Shown here: piece by piece, positions 37,095 to 45,754 of the stretch
Layout of the letters: each line of letters starts with the position of its first letter
Numbering within the stretch: position 1 is the first letter of the stretch
Assembly (NCBI GenBank): GCA_011526105.1
Contig: WYAZ01000073.1
Location: 38,763 to 102,762, forward strand
Reading direction: 5' to 3'
DNA length: 64,000 nt
DNA from: Deltaproteobacteria bacterium
GTDB taxonomy: Bacteria; Myxococcota; Kuafuiibacteriia; Kuafuiibacteriales; Kuafuiibacteriaceae
Notes under the pieces: model-generated
What the model saw: the letters and a program-made list of their open reading frames with translations, nothing else
What the model was told of the DNA's origin: nothing
The model's database searches: none
Made by a program: the position numbers and the translations under genes

Positions 37095-37943
37095 TTGAGC
37101 TCTGCTGCGCTCTCCCCGTTGGCCGCACGCTGGTCCATCATCGGGGCCGCGCTCCTGTGGTCCACGGGCGGGGCGGCGATCAAGGTCGCGGACCTCGGCG
37201 CGCTTCAGATAGCAGGCGGGCGGGCGTTCTTTGCGGGGCTCGCGGTGTTCATCCTGTTTCCTTCTGCTCGCCGACGATTCACCCGCAGGATCGGGTGGAC
37301 GGCCCTCGCGTACGCCGCGGTGACCACTCTCTTTGTGGTGGCGAATCGCTACACCACCACCGCCAACGCGATCTTTCTCCAGAACATCGCCCCGATCTGG
37401 GTGCTCCTCTTTGGGGTCCGCTGGCTCGGCGAGCGCCCGACGCGTCCCGAGCTGTGGAGTATCCCGTTCGCCTTGCTCGGATCCGGGCTCTTCTTGGCCG
37501 AGGGCCTCTCCGCCGGCCGTCTTTTGGGAGATGCCGCCGCTCTGCTGGCGAGCCTCGCCTACGCAACCCTGATCGTGCGGTACCGGAGCCTCAGCCCGGG
37601 CGAAGGGCTGGCGGCCACCCTCGCCGGCAACCTGATCGTCGTCGTGCTGACCCTGCCCGTCCTGCTCGGGCTCTTGTCCGAGCCGCCCACCGCGAGTGAT
37701 TGGAGCGCGCTCATCTATCTCGGGGTGGTGCAGCAGGCCCTCGCCGCCTTCCTCTTCGTGCGCGGGGTCATCCAAACCAGCGCCCTCGAGGCCTCCCTGC
37801 TGATTCTCGTCGAGCCTCTCTTGGCCCCCATCTTCGCCTTCGTCGCCGTGGGAGAGACCATCGGCGCCACCGCGGCCGTGGGCGCGGCGCTGGTGCTGGG
37901 CGCTACGGTCGTCCGCACCCTCGCACTTGTGCGACGCGCCTGA
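37095..37943 (+). CDS. EamA-family (DMT superfamily) exporter
   Basis: This is a 282-residue protein with about ten hydrophobic segments in two EamA halves. Each half has the family look: AALLWSTGGAAIKVADLG near the start, then TTTANAIFLQNIAPIWVLLF. In the second half, QTSALEASLLILVEPLLAPIFAF is the repeat of the conserved helix. These drug/metabolite transporters export amino acids or other small molecules; the substrate cannot be read from sequence. TTG start, 6 bp after the PilZ gene, so the two are probably co-transcribed. Confidence 0.88.
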   Translation: MSSAALSPLAARWSIIGAALLWSTGGAAIKVADLGALQIAGGRAFFAGLAVFILFPSARRRFTRRIGWTALAYAAVTTLFVVANRYTTTANAIFLQNIAPIWVLLFGVRWLGERPTRPELWSIPFALLGSGLFLAEGLSAGRLLGDAAALLASLAYATLIVRYRSLSPGEGLAATLAGNLIVVVLTLPVLLGLLSEPPTASDWSALIYLGVVQQALAAFLFVRGVIQTSALEASLLILVEPLLAPIFAFVAVGETIGATAAVGAALVLGATVVRTLALVRRA

Positions 37944-37950
37944 CTTTTTA

Positions 37951-37968
37951 CGAAACCTTCGGGTCTCG
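37951..37968 (+). terminator. UUCG-tetraloop hairpin after the EamA gene
   Basis: CGAAACC (37951-37957), loop TTCG, GGTCTCG (37962-37968) pair in six of seven positions around a C(UUCG)G tetraloop, which is unusually stable. It starts 8 bases after the stop. No T-run follows, so termination may need another factor. Confidence 0.4.
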
Positions 37969-37973
37969 CCTGC

Positions 37974-37991
37974 GATAACTCTTACGTTATC
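37974..37991. promoter_or_regulatory. GATAAC-N6-GTTATC dyad upstream of the 824-residue protein
   Basis: A perfect 6-bp inverted repeat with a 6-base spacer lies 24 bp before the ATG at 38015. The region is AT-rich for this genome. It may be an operator, but no regulator gene is adjacent. Confidence 0.35.
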
Positions 37992-38014
37992 CTACATCCT
38001 TCGAGGGCGGACCC

Positions 38015-40489
38015 ATGAGCAGCTTCAATCCCAGTAACTTCAAAAACTACCCTCTTTTCAAGAAGTTCTGGGAGACACCGGAACCTGTCGCGGGCGAAGA
38101 AGATGATGGTTTGTCCCACCGTGGCCTGGGCCAGGTGAGCGCCGGCGGCGCCGAGCGCCTCATCGAGTTCGCCAAGCAGAACGAGCTCGACGGGACCCCC
38201 TCCGCGGCCGGGGAGGCGAAGATCGACGAAGCCGAGCAGGCGCTCATGAAGCACCTGATCGAGCACGATCAGTATGGCGCGTTCATCGGGCCGGACGCCC
38301 GACCCAAGCTCTACGAAGGTTTCGCGCTCGATCCGGGCGAGGTGCATCCCACTGAAGCCACCCATCGTCCCCAGAAAGCGGGCACGGTCACCCTGCCGGA
38401 GAAGGTCAGCCAGTACGGCGCGAAGCAGCTCGCCAGCGTCGATCCTGCACAGCTGCCGAAGCTGATGGCGCAGGAGTACCAGACCCGCAAGACAGAGCTC
38501 GCCGGCTCGAGCCTCAGCCCCGAAGCACGCGGCGCCCGGGGCCTCGGGCTCCTTCGCGACTACGCGGCCGCGCTTTGGTCGCGCGGAGAGACGCCCAAGA
38601 CGGAGAAGCTGGGCCAAGAGCTCCTCGCAGCCTTTGCGAAGTTCCACAAGGACGCGGTCAAGCTCGGCAGCACCGACTTCTCCGGCATCGGCTTCGGCGC
38701 CGCCCAGAGCCTCGTCATGGGCGCGGACATCAACCGCTTCCGCTACTACTTCCCCGAGGCGCAGCTCACCGCCTCGACCACGAGCCTCTCGATGAACGGC
38801 GGCATGGCCGAGTCGATGAAGCACGTGGACGCTTACAGCGCCGCGACCGGCGGCAAGACCGGAGCCGTGAAGCTGGAGGAGGCTTCACCGCTCGGCTGGA
38901 TGCTGGGCATGGAGTCCGGCCACACCAAGCGCGGAAACCTCACCGAGTCGAAGGCGTTCTCCACTTCGGGCCTCAACTGGGGCGTGCTCATGTTCCCGAA
39001 CGATGCCGAGGTGAAGAAGCTCCCGCCGAAGGCCGGCTTCGAGATGGCCATCGACTGCCTGGACGCGATGGGCAACTTCGTCACTGCGCGGGCGGAGTCC
39101 GGCGATCGTCTGAAGGTCGTCGACAAGGACGGCCAGCCGGTCAAGATGGAGAAGGTCATTCACAAGGACGCCGAGGGCAAGCCGGAGTCTTGGTCGGCGA
39201 CCTTCAAGAAGCCGAGCGGCGAGGAAGTGCCCGCTTCGGAGGTCACCGGGCTGATCGTCAACGCGAGCGGTCAGGTCAAGGGTGATGGCAAGACCACCAA
39301 GTCCGCAGACATGTGGTGGTGGGGCTTCTGCGATCGCAACACCGCGCAGAAGGTCTACAAGTCGAAGTTCCGCATCCCCGATATCGACCGAGAGACGGTC
39401 AAGATCAAAGCCGGCAATGAGATCATCTCGGTGCCCAAGGCGCACGCCCAGAAGTTGCTCGACGCGGATGTGCCAGACATCGCCAAGGGAGAGACCTTCA
39501 CCGGGTTCCGCTTCAACGATGAGCCGCAGCACGTGGTGCTGAAGAACGGCGAGAAGCTGCGCGGCAAGGTGCAGGGCCTCGCGCTCGAGGCCGGCCCCGC
39601 CACCGACCGCCTCGAAGGCGACTACATCTCGATTCACGATGGCCCCGGCCGTCCGATGCTCGGAACGCTCGAGATCAAAACCGATTCGAAGTCCGACTAC
39701 CCGGACGTTCGGAACATCGACCGCATCGAAAAGGACGCCGAAGGCAAGACCACCGTCTACATGAAGAGCGGATGGCCCTCGCAGCACACCGGCGAGATCG
39801 TTGGGGCGCTGCCCTGGAACCTGGCTGAGACCGTGGACGGCAAGCAGGTGCTGAAGCAGACCGAAGACTCCCCGATTCGCGGCGGATTTACGGTGCAGAC
39901 CGCGCAGGGCGAGCGCCGAGTGCAGGCCTCGGAGGTCTCAGCCATCATTGGAGAGACTCAGAAGGACCTGCGCATCAGCCAGCTCGTGGTCTGGACGACG
40001 CAGAACGAAGGCATGTTCGCCTTCGATGCCTCGCCCGGCATCGTGGTCTCGAACGGTCCTCGGTGGATGAACAAGGTCGACCTCCGCGAAGAGACCGGTG
40101 ACGACCGACCCACTTGGGCGCCACAAGGGACCTTGACCGGCATCCAGGGCGAGCTGAAGCGCGAGGAAGGCGACAAGATCGTCTATGCGCGTGCGGCCTA
40201 CGCCTACAACCCGGATTCCCAACCCACCTCCAGCCTCTTCGAAGGCTGGTATCAAGTGGGCAAGAACGGTCAGATCTTGAACGAAGGCTTCACGAGCGGG
40301 CAGCCCGACTTCGGCTGGAGCGCGATGGGCCCTCTGGATTGGACGGCGGCCTCGAGCTTCAACGAGTTCGTCGACCCCAAGATGCGCATCGCTCTCCTCG
40401 TCAACGGCGTCTCCGGGCTCGATGAGGCCGAAGCCAAGCGCCTCAACCTCCCGAGCAACTGGGAATCCTATCGGGTGGCTCAAGACTGA
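38015..40489 (+). CDS. Large transglutaminase-elicitor-like protein
   Basis: This is an 824-residue protein without signal peptide or membrane segment. The start MSSFNPSNFKNYPLFKKFWE follows GAGGGCGG. The first 250 residues are helical and charged. The centre holds SADMWWWGFCDRNTAQKVYK with Cys439, which looks like the WWGxC active-site helix of transglutaminase/papain-fold enzymes. His506 (NDEPQHVVLKNG) could be its partner. Between 500 and 680 there are repeated beta motifs. Near 740-780, YQVGKNGQILNEGFTSGQPD resembles the conserved Y-x-L-D-x-x-G-x-I...PDF region of the transglutaminase elicitor family. The assignment is by eye and tentative. It stands alone with its own dyad upstream and a strong hairpin after it. 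Confidence 0.5.
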   Translation: MSSFNPSNFKNYPLFKKFWETPEPVAGEEDDGLSHRGLGQVSAGGAERLIEFAKQNELDGTPSAAGEAKIDEAEQALMKHLIEHDQYGAFIGPDARPKLYEGFALDPGEVHPTEATHRPQKAGTVTLPEKVSQYGAKQLASVDPAQLPKLMAQEYQTRKTELAGSSLSPEARGARGLGLLRDYAAALWSRGETPKTEKLGQELLAAFAKFHKDAVKLGSTDFSGIGFGAAQSLVMGADINRFRYYFPEAQLTASTTSLSMNGGMAESMKHVDAYSAATGGKTGAVKLEEASPLGWMLGMESGHTKRGNLTESKAFSTSGLNWGVLMFPNDAEVKKLPPKAGFEMAIDCLDAMGNFVTARAESGDRLKVVDKDGQPVKMEKVIHKDAEGKPESWSATFKKPSGEEVPASEVTGLIVNASGQVKGDGKTTKSADMWWWGFCDRNTAQKVYKSKFRIPDIDRETVKIKAGNEIISVPKAHAQKLLDADVPDIAKGETFTGFRFNDEPQHVVLKNGEKLRGKVQGLALEAGPATDRLEGDYISIHDGPGRPMLGTLEIKTDSKSDYPDVRNIDRIEKDAEGKTTVYMKSGWPSQHTGEIVGALPWNLAETVDGKQVLKQTEDSPIRGGFTVQTAQGERRVQASEVSAIIGETQKDLRISQLVVWTTQNEGMFAFDASPGIVVSNGPRWMNKVDLREETGDDRPTWAPQGTLTGIQGELKREEGDKIVYARAAYAYNPDSQPTSSLFEGWYQVGKNGQILNEGFTSGQPDFGWSAMGPLDWTAASSFNEFVDPKMRIALLVNGVSGLDEAEAKRLNLPSNWESYRVAQD

Positions 40490-40522
40490 GTTCGAGATGA
40501 ACGCGGGTGTCTCCGCGAGCTC

Positions 40523-40578
40523 GCCCGAGGAGGCGGGGTCAGGTCTCTTCTCTCCTCCCTGACCTCGCCTCCTCGGGC
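40523..40578 (+). terminator. Very long hairpin (21-bp stem) after the 824-residue gene
   Basis: The arms 40523-40543 and 40558-40578 pair over 21 positions with a single G-U wobble, around a 14-base pyrimidine-rich loop. It begins 34 bases after the stop codon. No T-run follows the stem. It may be a terminator or mRNA stabiliser, or one copy of an intergenic repeat. The remaining intergenic sequence to 40635 shows nothing else. Confidence 0.55.
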
Positions 40579-40635
40579 CAAAGGCATGAGCCAGAGGGCG
40601 TTGACCACCGGCGGCCTCTCTCCTAGAGGATCTTC

Positions 40636-41655
40636 GTGCGGATCCTCCTCCGGCTGGCATTGATCTTCGGTCTGCTCGCGGTCCTGGGCGCCGCCGGCGC
40701 ATACCTCCACATACAGAAGCAGTTTGATCTCGCGATCGAGCCCGGTAACTCCGAGCCGTTTATCTTCACCGTCACCAAAGGCGCCACCCTGCGCGGCATC
40801 GGTGAGCGTCTGCAGGCCGAGGGGCTCATCGAGAACGCGCTGTATTGGCAGCTCCACAATCGCTTGAATCCCGGGCCCGGCGCCAAGGCCGGCCGTCACG
40901 CCCTCGCCCGCTCCATGAGCCTGCGCGCCATTCGCCAGGCGATCACCGAGAACCCGCTGCCCGAAGACGAACCCCTCACCATCGTCGAGGGTCTGCGGCT
41001 TAGGGACGTCGACGCCGAGCTCAGTCGGCTTGGTCGCATCGAAGCTGGCACGTATTTGAAGGCCGCCTCGGACCCATCTCGCTTTACGATTCGCTTCTCG
41101 CTCGAAGGGGCATCGACGCTCGAAGGCTACGTCTTCCCCGAGACCTATCGGGTGCCACCCGGGCCGCTCGATGTCGATCGCTTCATCCAGCGACAGCTCG
41201 ACGCCTTCTACGAGCGCTTCCATGAGCCCCACGCAGACGAGATCACGAGACAGAAGCGCAGCCTACGCGAGCTCGTCATCATGGCCTCCATGCTCGAGCG
41301 CGAAGAGCCCAAGCCCGCCGTTCGTCCCGAAGTCGCGGGGATCCTGTGGAAGCGCATCGATGCGGGTTGGGCGCTGGGCGTCGATGCCACCAGCCGCTAC
41401 ACGCTCGATGACTGGTCGGACCGGCGGAAGTTTCTGAAGCAGCTCCGCGACGAAAAGGACCCCTACAACACGCGGCTCAGGTTCGGTCTACCGCCCGGGC
41501 CCATCGGCGCCCCGAGTTTGCCATCGCTCTTGGCCGCGCTTCGGCCGGTCGACTCCCCCTACTGGTACTACCTGCACGACAAGGATCAGAACATTCGCTT
41601 TGCCAAAGACGCCGCCGGTCACGAAGCGAACCGAAAGAAGTACAACGTCTACTGA
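40636..41655 (+). CDS. mltG: Endolytic murein transglycosylase MltG
   Basis: This is a 339-residue inner-membrane protein that cleaves nascent glycan strands and sets their length. The N-terminal membrane helix (LRLALIFGLLAVLGAAGAYL) is followed by a LysM-like subdomain (IFTVTKGATLRGIGERLQAE). The catalytic domain has LEGYVFPETYRVPPG, MASMLEREEPKP with Glu221 at the place of the E. coli catalytic Glu218, and PYNTRLRFGLPPGPIGAPSL. YWYYLHDKDQNIRFA near the end is conserved. It starts at a GTG behind GAGGATC. The stop overlaps the next gene start by one base (TGATG). Confidence 0.95.
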   Translation: MRILLRLALIFGLLAVLGAAGAYLHIQKQFDLAIEPGNSEPFIFTVTKGATLRGIGERLQAEGLIENALYWQLHNRLNPGPGAKAGRHALARSMSLRAIRQAITENPLPEDEPLTIVEGLRLRDVDAELSRLGRIEAGTYLKAASDPSRFTIRFSLEGASTLEGYVFPETYRVPPGPLDVDRFIQRQLDAFYERFHEPHADEITRQKRSLRELVIMASMLEREEPKPAVRPEVAGILWKRIDAGWALGVDATSRYTLDDWSDRRKFLKQLRDEKDPYNTRLRFGLPPGPIGAPSLPSLLAALRPVDSPYWYYLHDKDQNIRFAKDAAGHEANRKKYNVY

Positions 41656-43463
41656 TGAGAACTCGATCGCTGTTCTTCGCCTCGCTCTTCGTCTCGCTCT
41701 CGTGCCGGAGTGTGCCCACTGCGCCTCTGGAGTCGACCTTCATCCCCGAGGACGCTTCGGTCGGCGTGACAGACGTGGGTCTCTTTGGTCTCGTGTCGCG
41801 CTACTGGGCCTGGCAACTCGAACAGCGGCCCATCTTCGCGACCACCATCGGGGTCCGCGCCTACGACGCCCGGATCGACGACAACTCGTCCATCGGCATC
41901 GCCGCGTATCGACGAGGACTCGCGATGTTCATCGAAGAGGCGCGAGCGATCGACGCCGAGGGCCTTCCGGCCCGGGACCGAACGACCCTGTTGCTCCTGC
42001 TCGAGGATCTCGAGGCTGAGCACGGCAGCGCGGTTTGCGAGTTCGAGCGATGGAGCTTGAGCCCTCGCGGAAACCCAGTCACCGAGTGGAGCTACCTGCC
42101 GGAGCTTCATCCCCTCTCTGGGCGCGCGGACCTCGAACCGCTGGTCCGTCGGGTGTCGGCCATCGGCGCCAGCATCGACAACGAAGCCGCAAACCTCGAG
42201 TCCGGCGCCAAAGACGGACTGTTCGCCAATCGCGAGTCCACGCGGCGGGTCATCGAGATCGTCGAGAAGCAGCTCAGAGACAAAGACGAAGACTGGCCGC
42301 TCATCACCAACGTGAAGACGGTGCCCGAGGACGCGGCGCTGCTCAGAGAGGCTCAAAGCCAGATCCTGCCGCTGGTGCGCGACGGCGTGAGGCCAGCCCT
42401 CACGCGATACCTCGGCGTGCTTCGCGATACGGTGCTGCCGGGCGCTCGGAGCGAGGCTCAAAGCGGCGTGTCGGCGCTTCCCCACGGCGCGGCTTGTTAC
42501 GCTTCGCAGGTCCGTCGCCACACCAGCCTCCAGCTTCCCGCGTCCGAGATCCACGAGCTCGGTCTAAGCGAGATCGCGCGCATCGACGAAGAGATCCGAA
42601 GCCTGGGCGAGCGCCTCTTTCAGACCAAGACACTCGAAGAGACCCTGAGCCGCCTGCGAAGCGACCCCAGCCTCTACTTTGAAGACGAGGCGGGCGTGGA
42701 GGAGAAGGCCAAGGCGGCGCTGGCCGAGGCCAAGGCGGCGATGCCGCGCTTCTTTCACACCGTGCCCAAAACCGACTGCGTGGTGACCCGCATCCCCGAT
42801 TACGAAGCGCCGTACACCACCATCGCGTACTACCGGCCGCCGATACCCGGTGAGAAGCTCGGCGAGTACTTCATCAACGTGCACGCCCCCACCACGCGGC
42901 CACGCTACGAAGCGGCGGCCCTCGCCTATCACGAGGCCATCCCGGGCCATCACCTCCAGATCGCCATCGCGCAGGAGCTCCCGGCGCTGCCCGCGTTCAG
43001 AAAACATCTGGGGCTCAATGTCTTCGTCGAGGGCTGGGCCCTGTACACCGAACGATTGGCGGACGAGATGGGCCTTTACGCCTCGGACCTCGACCGAATG
43101 GGGATGCTCAGCTACGACGCCTGGCGGGCCGCACGTCTGGTGGTCGACACCGGGCTACACGCGTTCGGCTGGAGCCGGGCGCAGGCCAAGGCCTTCATGC
43201 TCGCGCACACCGCTTTGGCCGCCAACAACATCGACAACGAGGTCGATCGCTACATCGTTTGGCCCGGGCAAGCGCTCGGCTACAAGCTCGGGCAGTTGGA
43301 AATCTGGAAGCTGCGAAGGCAGGCGGAGCAGGCCCTCGGCGAGCGCTTCTCCTTGCCCCTCTTTCACGACGCAGTGCTCACCCAAGGGGCGGTGTCGCTC
43401 GAGGTCCTGAGGGCTCAGGTGGAGACGTTCATCTCGAGCAACGAAGCCGGCAAGGCGCCTTGA
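41655..43463 (+). CDS. DUF885 lipoprotein, zinc-metallopeptidase-like
   Basis: This is a 602-residue protein. The signal MRTRSLFFASLFVSLSC ends in a lipobox-type cysteine. The mainly helical body is typical of DUF885. HEAIPGHH (His426, Glu427, His431, His432) is the HExxxGHH zinc-type motif of the family. A Glu-Gly-Trp motif (VFVEGWALYTERLADEMG) supplies the next ligand, as in M32-like peptidases. The preceding YYRPPIPGEKLGEYFIN is also conserved. DUF885 proteins are thought to be peptidases, but the substrate is unknown. It overlaps mltG by one base. Its last 49 bp overlap the end of the convergent hydrolase gene. Confidence 0.88.
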   Translation: MRTRSLFFASLFVSLSCRSVPTAPLESTFIPEDASVGVTDVGLFGLVSRYWAWQLEQRPIFATTIGVRAYDARIDDNSSIGIAAYRRGLAMFIEEARAIDAEGLPARDRTTLLLLLEDLEAEHGSAVCEFERWSLSPRGNPVTEWSYLPELHPLSGRADLEPLVRRVSAIGASIDNEAANLESGAKDGLFANRESTRRVIEIVEKQLRDKDEDWPLITNVKTVPEDAALLREAQSQILPLVRDGVRPALTRYLGVLRDTVLPGARSEAQSGVSALPHGAACYASQVRRHTSLQLPASEIHELGLSEIARIDEEIRSLGERLFQTKTLEETLSRLRSDPSLYFEDEAGVEEKAKAALAEAKAAMPRFFHTVPKTDCVVTRIPDYEAPYTTIAYYRPPIPGEKLGEYFINVHAPTTRPRYEAAALAYHEAIPGHHLQIAIAQELPALPAFRKHLGLNVFVEGWALYTERLADEMGLYASDLDRMGMLSYDAWRAARLVVDTGLHAFGWSRAQAKAFMLAHTALAANNIDNEVDRYIVWPGQALGYKLGQLEIWKLRRQAEQALGERFSLPLFHDAVLTQGAVSLEVLRAQVETFISSNEAGKAP

Positions 43464-44359
43464 CGAGAGCCCTCGAGCCAAAAACGGACCGCCTCGAGCA
43501 CCACTTCGGGCTTGTCGTGGTGGATGTTGTGTCCGGTGTTCGCGACGACCGCCGCACGCAGCTCTCGCACCATCCGATGCCGTGAATCGAGCGCACCGAG
43601 CGGAAACGTCGACTCTCCTCCGTAGAGCGCGAGCACCGGCGCCGATACCCCTCGCAGGAAGGCCTGAAACTCCTCGAAGTTGAAAGGACGCGCCGACGGG
43701 GTTCGATGGAGCGGATCGAAAGACCAAGCAACGCCCGGCTTGCCATCGGGCAAGGCAGCTTGTTCGGTGCCCCCTCGCGCGAGTTCGAGCGCCCTCGACT
43801 TCGAGAGGTGATGGTTCAGCTCCATCATGCGCACCGCAGCTTCTTCGACGGACTCGAACACCCGCCGGTGGCTCCGCCGGAATGCGACGTCACCGGTCAA
43901 CGCGGGTCTCCGCAGCGCACTGATGTGTCGCTGCAATCGGTCCGGGGCCTTCCTCAGGTCTTCGCCCTCGGGTCCCATGCCCTCGAGCAGGATCATCGAG
44001 CTCACGCGCTCGGAGAAGAGGTTCGCCAGAACGATGGCGATGGTGCCGCCCATGGAGTGCGCGAGCACCGAGAAGCGAGCGAGCTTCTTCGACTCGATGA
44101 GCTCGACCAGGTCGCCGTAGTAGTCGTGGAAGTGGTAGTAGCCGCCCGCCCCGACCCAGTCCGATGCGCCGTGACCCCGGAAGTCGGGTGCGAGCACGTG
44201 GTAGCGGTCGGCGAGCGCCTCTGCGATCGGTGCGAAGGAGGCTCCGTGATCGAGGAAGCCGTGCAAACACAGCAGAGCCGGAGATCCTTCTTGGCCCCAC
44301 TCGTTCAGGCTGAGCCGTAGACCCCGAACGGAGTAGAAGCTCAGGCGATGCGCGCTCAC
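43415..44359 (-). CDS. Alpha/beta-hydrolase
   Basis: This is a 314-residue cytosolic hydrolase. LLCLHGFLDHGASF is the oxyanion region, and DFRGHGASDW follows. VLAHSMGGTIAIVLA holds the nucleophile Ser in SMG. VLALYGGESTFPLG contributes the acid, and NTGHNIHHDKPEVV the catalytic His. The cap domain lies between about 135 and 220. The substrate is unknown; esters or acyl-CoA-derived compounds are plausible given the crotonase in the operon. GTG 44359 overlaps the stop of the LOG gene (GTGA). It is the last gene of the TetR-controlled operon and overlaps the DUF885 gene tail to tail by 49 bp. Confidence 0.88.
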   Translation of the reverse strand: MSAHRLSFYSVRGLRLSLNEWGQEGSPALLCLHGFLDHGASFAPIAEALADRYHVLAPDFRGHGASDWVGAGGYYHFHDYYGDLVELIESKKLARFSVLAHSMGGTIAIVLANLFSERVSSMILLEGMGPEGEDLRKAPDRLQRHISALRRPALTGDVAFRRSHRRVFESVEEAAVRMMELNHHLSKSRALELARGGTEQAALPDGKPGVAWSFDPLHRTPSARPFNFEEFQAFLRGVSAPVLALYGGESTFPLGALDSRHRMVRELRAAVVANTGHNIHHDKPEVVLEAVRFWLEGSRQGALPASLLEMNVST

Positions 44360-44946
44360 GGCTTTTCGATCCAGCGACCGAGCTCTGGGATCTCCGCCAG
44401 GCGCAGCTTCTCGAGCAGGGCCTCCGGATCCGAGTCCGAGGCGATGATCGGCCGGTGGATGGCACGGATGAAGCCGGCGTCGACCGCGTGGTCCGCCCAA
44501 TCGATGAGCTTGTCGTAGTAGCCGTTCACGTTGAGCACCCCGATGGGCTTCTTGTGATAGTTGAGCTGGGTCCAGGTGGTGACCTCGAAGAGCTCCTCGA
44601 GCGTGCCCCAGCCGCCGGGCATCGCGATAAATGCGTCCGAGAGGTTGGCCATCATCGCCTTCCTCGCGTGCATGCTGTCCACGACGAAGAGCTCCGTGAG
44701 GTTGTCATGGCCCACTTCGAGCGCCTTTAGGCGCTCAGGGATGACGCCGTACACCTGCCCCCCACGCTGCATGACCTCGTTGGCGATGACGCCCATGAGG
44801 CCGATCTTGCCCCCGCCGTACACGAGGCCGATGTTGTCTCGCACCAGGAGCGCGCCGAGCGACGCGGCCGCCTGCGCGTAGGCGGGATGGCCGCCCACGT
44901 TCGAGCCACAGAAGACGCAGATGCGCCGGAACTTTCGTGGGTTCAT
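44356..44946 (-). CDS. LOG-family protein (cytokinin riboside monophosphate phosphoribohydrolase)
   Basis: This is a 196-residue Rossmann-fold enzyme. It starts MNPRKFRRICVFCGSNVGGH, as usual in the TIGR00730 family. MHARKAMMANLSDAFIAMPG and PGGWGTLEELFEVTTW contain the substrate-binding Arg/Lys and the PGGxGTxxE motif. Members hydrolyse nucleoside monophosphates such as AMP or cytokinin precursors to free base and ribose 5-phosphate. ATG 44946 overlaps the stop of the crotonase gene; an ATG at 44958 would add four residues. Its link to the crotonase and hydrolase in one operon is unexplained. Confidence 0.92.
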   Translation of the reverse strand: MNPRKFRRICVFCGSNVGGHPAYAQAAASLGALLVRDNIGLVYGGGKIGLMGVIANEVMQRGGQVYGVIPERLKALEVGHDNLTELFVVDSMHARKAMMANLSDAFIAMPGGWGTLEELFEVTTWTQLNYHKKPIGVLNVNGYYDKLIDWADHAVDAGFIRAIHRPIIASDSDPEALLEKLRLAEIPELGRWIEKP

Positions 44947-45746
44947 CGTCCCTTCCAAACTGGATCTCGCTTCTCGAAGAACGCGCTGATGCCTTCGGCC
45001 GCGTCATCCATCATCACGTTCATCGACAGTAGGCCTTGAAGGAAGGCGAGCTGGCCTTCGAGGTCCATCCCTTCCTTCTTGGAGAGCGCGTGTTTGCCGA
45101 GCTTGAGAACGGCCGGTGAGTAGCCCGCGATGCGCTGGGCGTACCGGTCGACCTCCTCGTTGAAGCTCTCTGGCGGGACGACCCGATTGACGATGTTCCA
45201 GGACTCCGCCTGTTCCGCGCTGAAGAGCTCCCCCATGAACATGAGTTCCATCGCCCGTCGCCGGGGCACCGCCCGCGTGATGAGCGCGGAGATCATGAAA
45301 GGAAAGAGGCCGCGAGCGATCTCGGGTGTACCCAGCTTGGCCCCGGCCTTCGCCACCGCGAGATCGCAGGCCATCATGAGTCCAAAGCCGCCCGCGACAC
45401 AGGTGCCGTTGACCGCAGCGAGGATGGGTTTGGAGAGGCCTTCCATCTGCATAAAGAGCTTCGGAAAGAGGCCACGGGATTCATACTGTCCGAGGATGCC
45501 GTCGGGAGCGTTACCGAAGCCCGCGAGATCCGCGCCGGCGCAAAAGGCTTTGTCGCCCACGCCCGTGAGCACCACACAGCCCGCCTCGGTGTCGAGGTCT
45601 GCTTGCTCGAAGGCAAGGCTCAACTCCTCGAGCATCACGTCCGACAGCGCGTTGCGTTTGTCGGGTCGGTTGAGGCTGATTCGAATCACCCGGCCGGTCT
45701 TCTCGTAGAGGATGGTGGTGAAAGACTGCTTCTCGGCTGATGCCAT
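44943..45746 (-). CDS. Enoyl-CoA hydratase/isomerase (crotonase) family protein
   Basis: This is a 267-residue protein. LNRPDKRNALSDVMLEELSL and FCAGADLAGF are the CoA-binding and oxyanion parts, and ILAAVNGTCVAGGFGLMMACDLAVAKA is the crotonase helix. One catalytic Glu is kept (GTPEIARGLFPFM). The other, expected in the GGGxEL stretch, reads Gly (GGFGLMM), so a plain hydratase is uncertain and an isomerase or other crotonase reaction is possible. ATG 45746 was chosen; upstream sequence is shadow. It starts 8 bp after the tetR gene stop, and its stop overlaps the LOG start. Confidence 0.88.
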   Translation of the reverse strand: MASAEKQSFTTILYEKTGRVIRISLNRPDKRNALSDVMLEELSLAFEQADLDTEAGCVVLTGVGDKAFCAGADLAGFGNAPDGILGQYESRGLFPKLFMQMEGLSKPILAAVNGTCVAGGFGLMMACDLAVAKAGAKLGTPEIARGLFPFMISALITRAVPRRRAMELMFMGELFSAEQAESWNIVNRVVPPESFNEEVDRYAQRIAGYSPAVLKLGKHALSKKEGMDLEGQLAFLQGLLSMNVMMDDAAEGISAFFEKRDPVWKGR

Positions 45747-45754
45747 GTTCTCTC

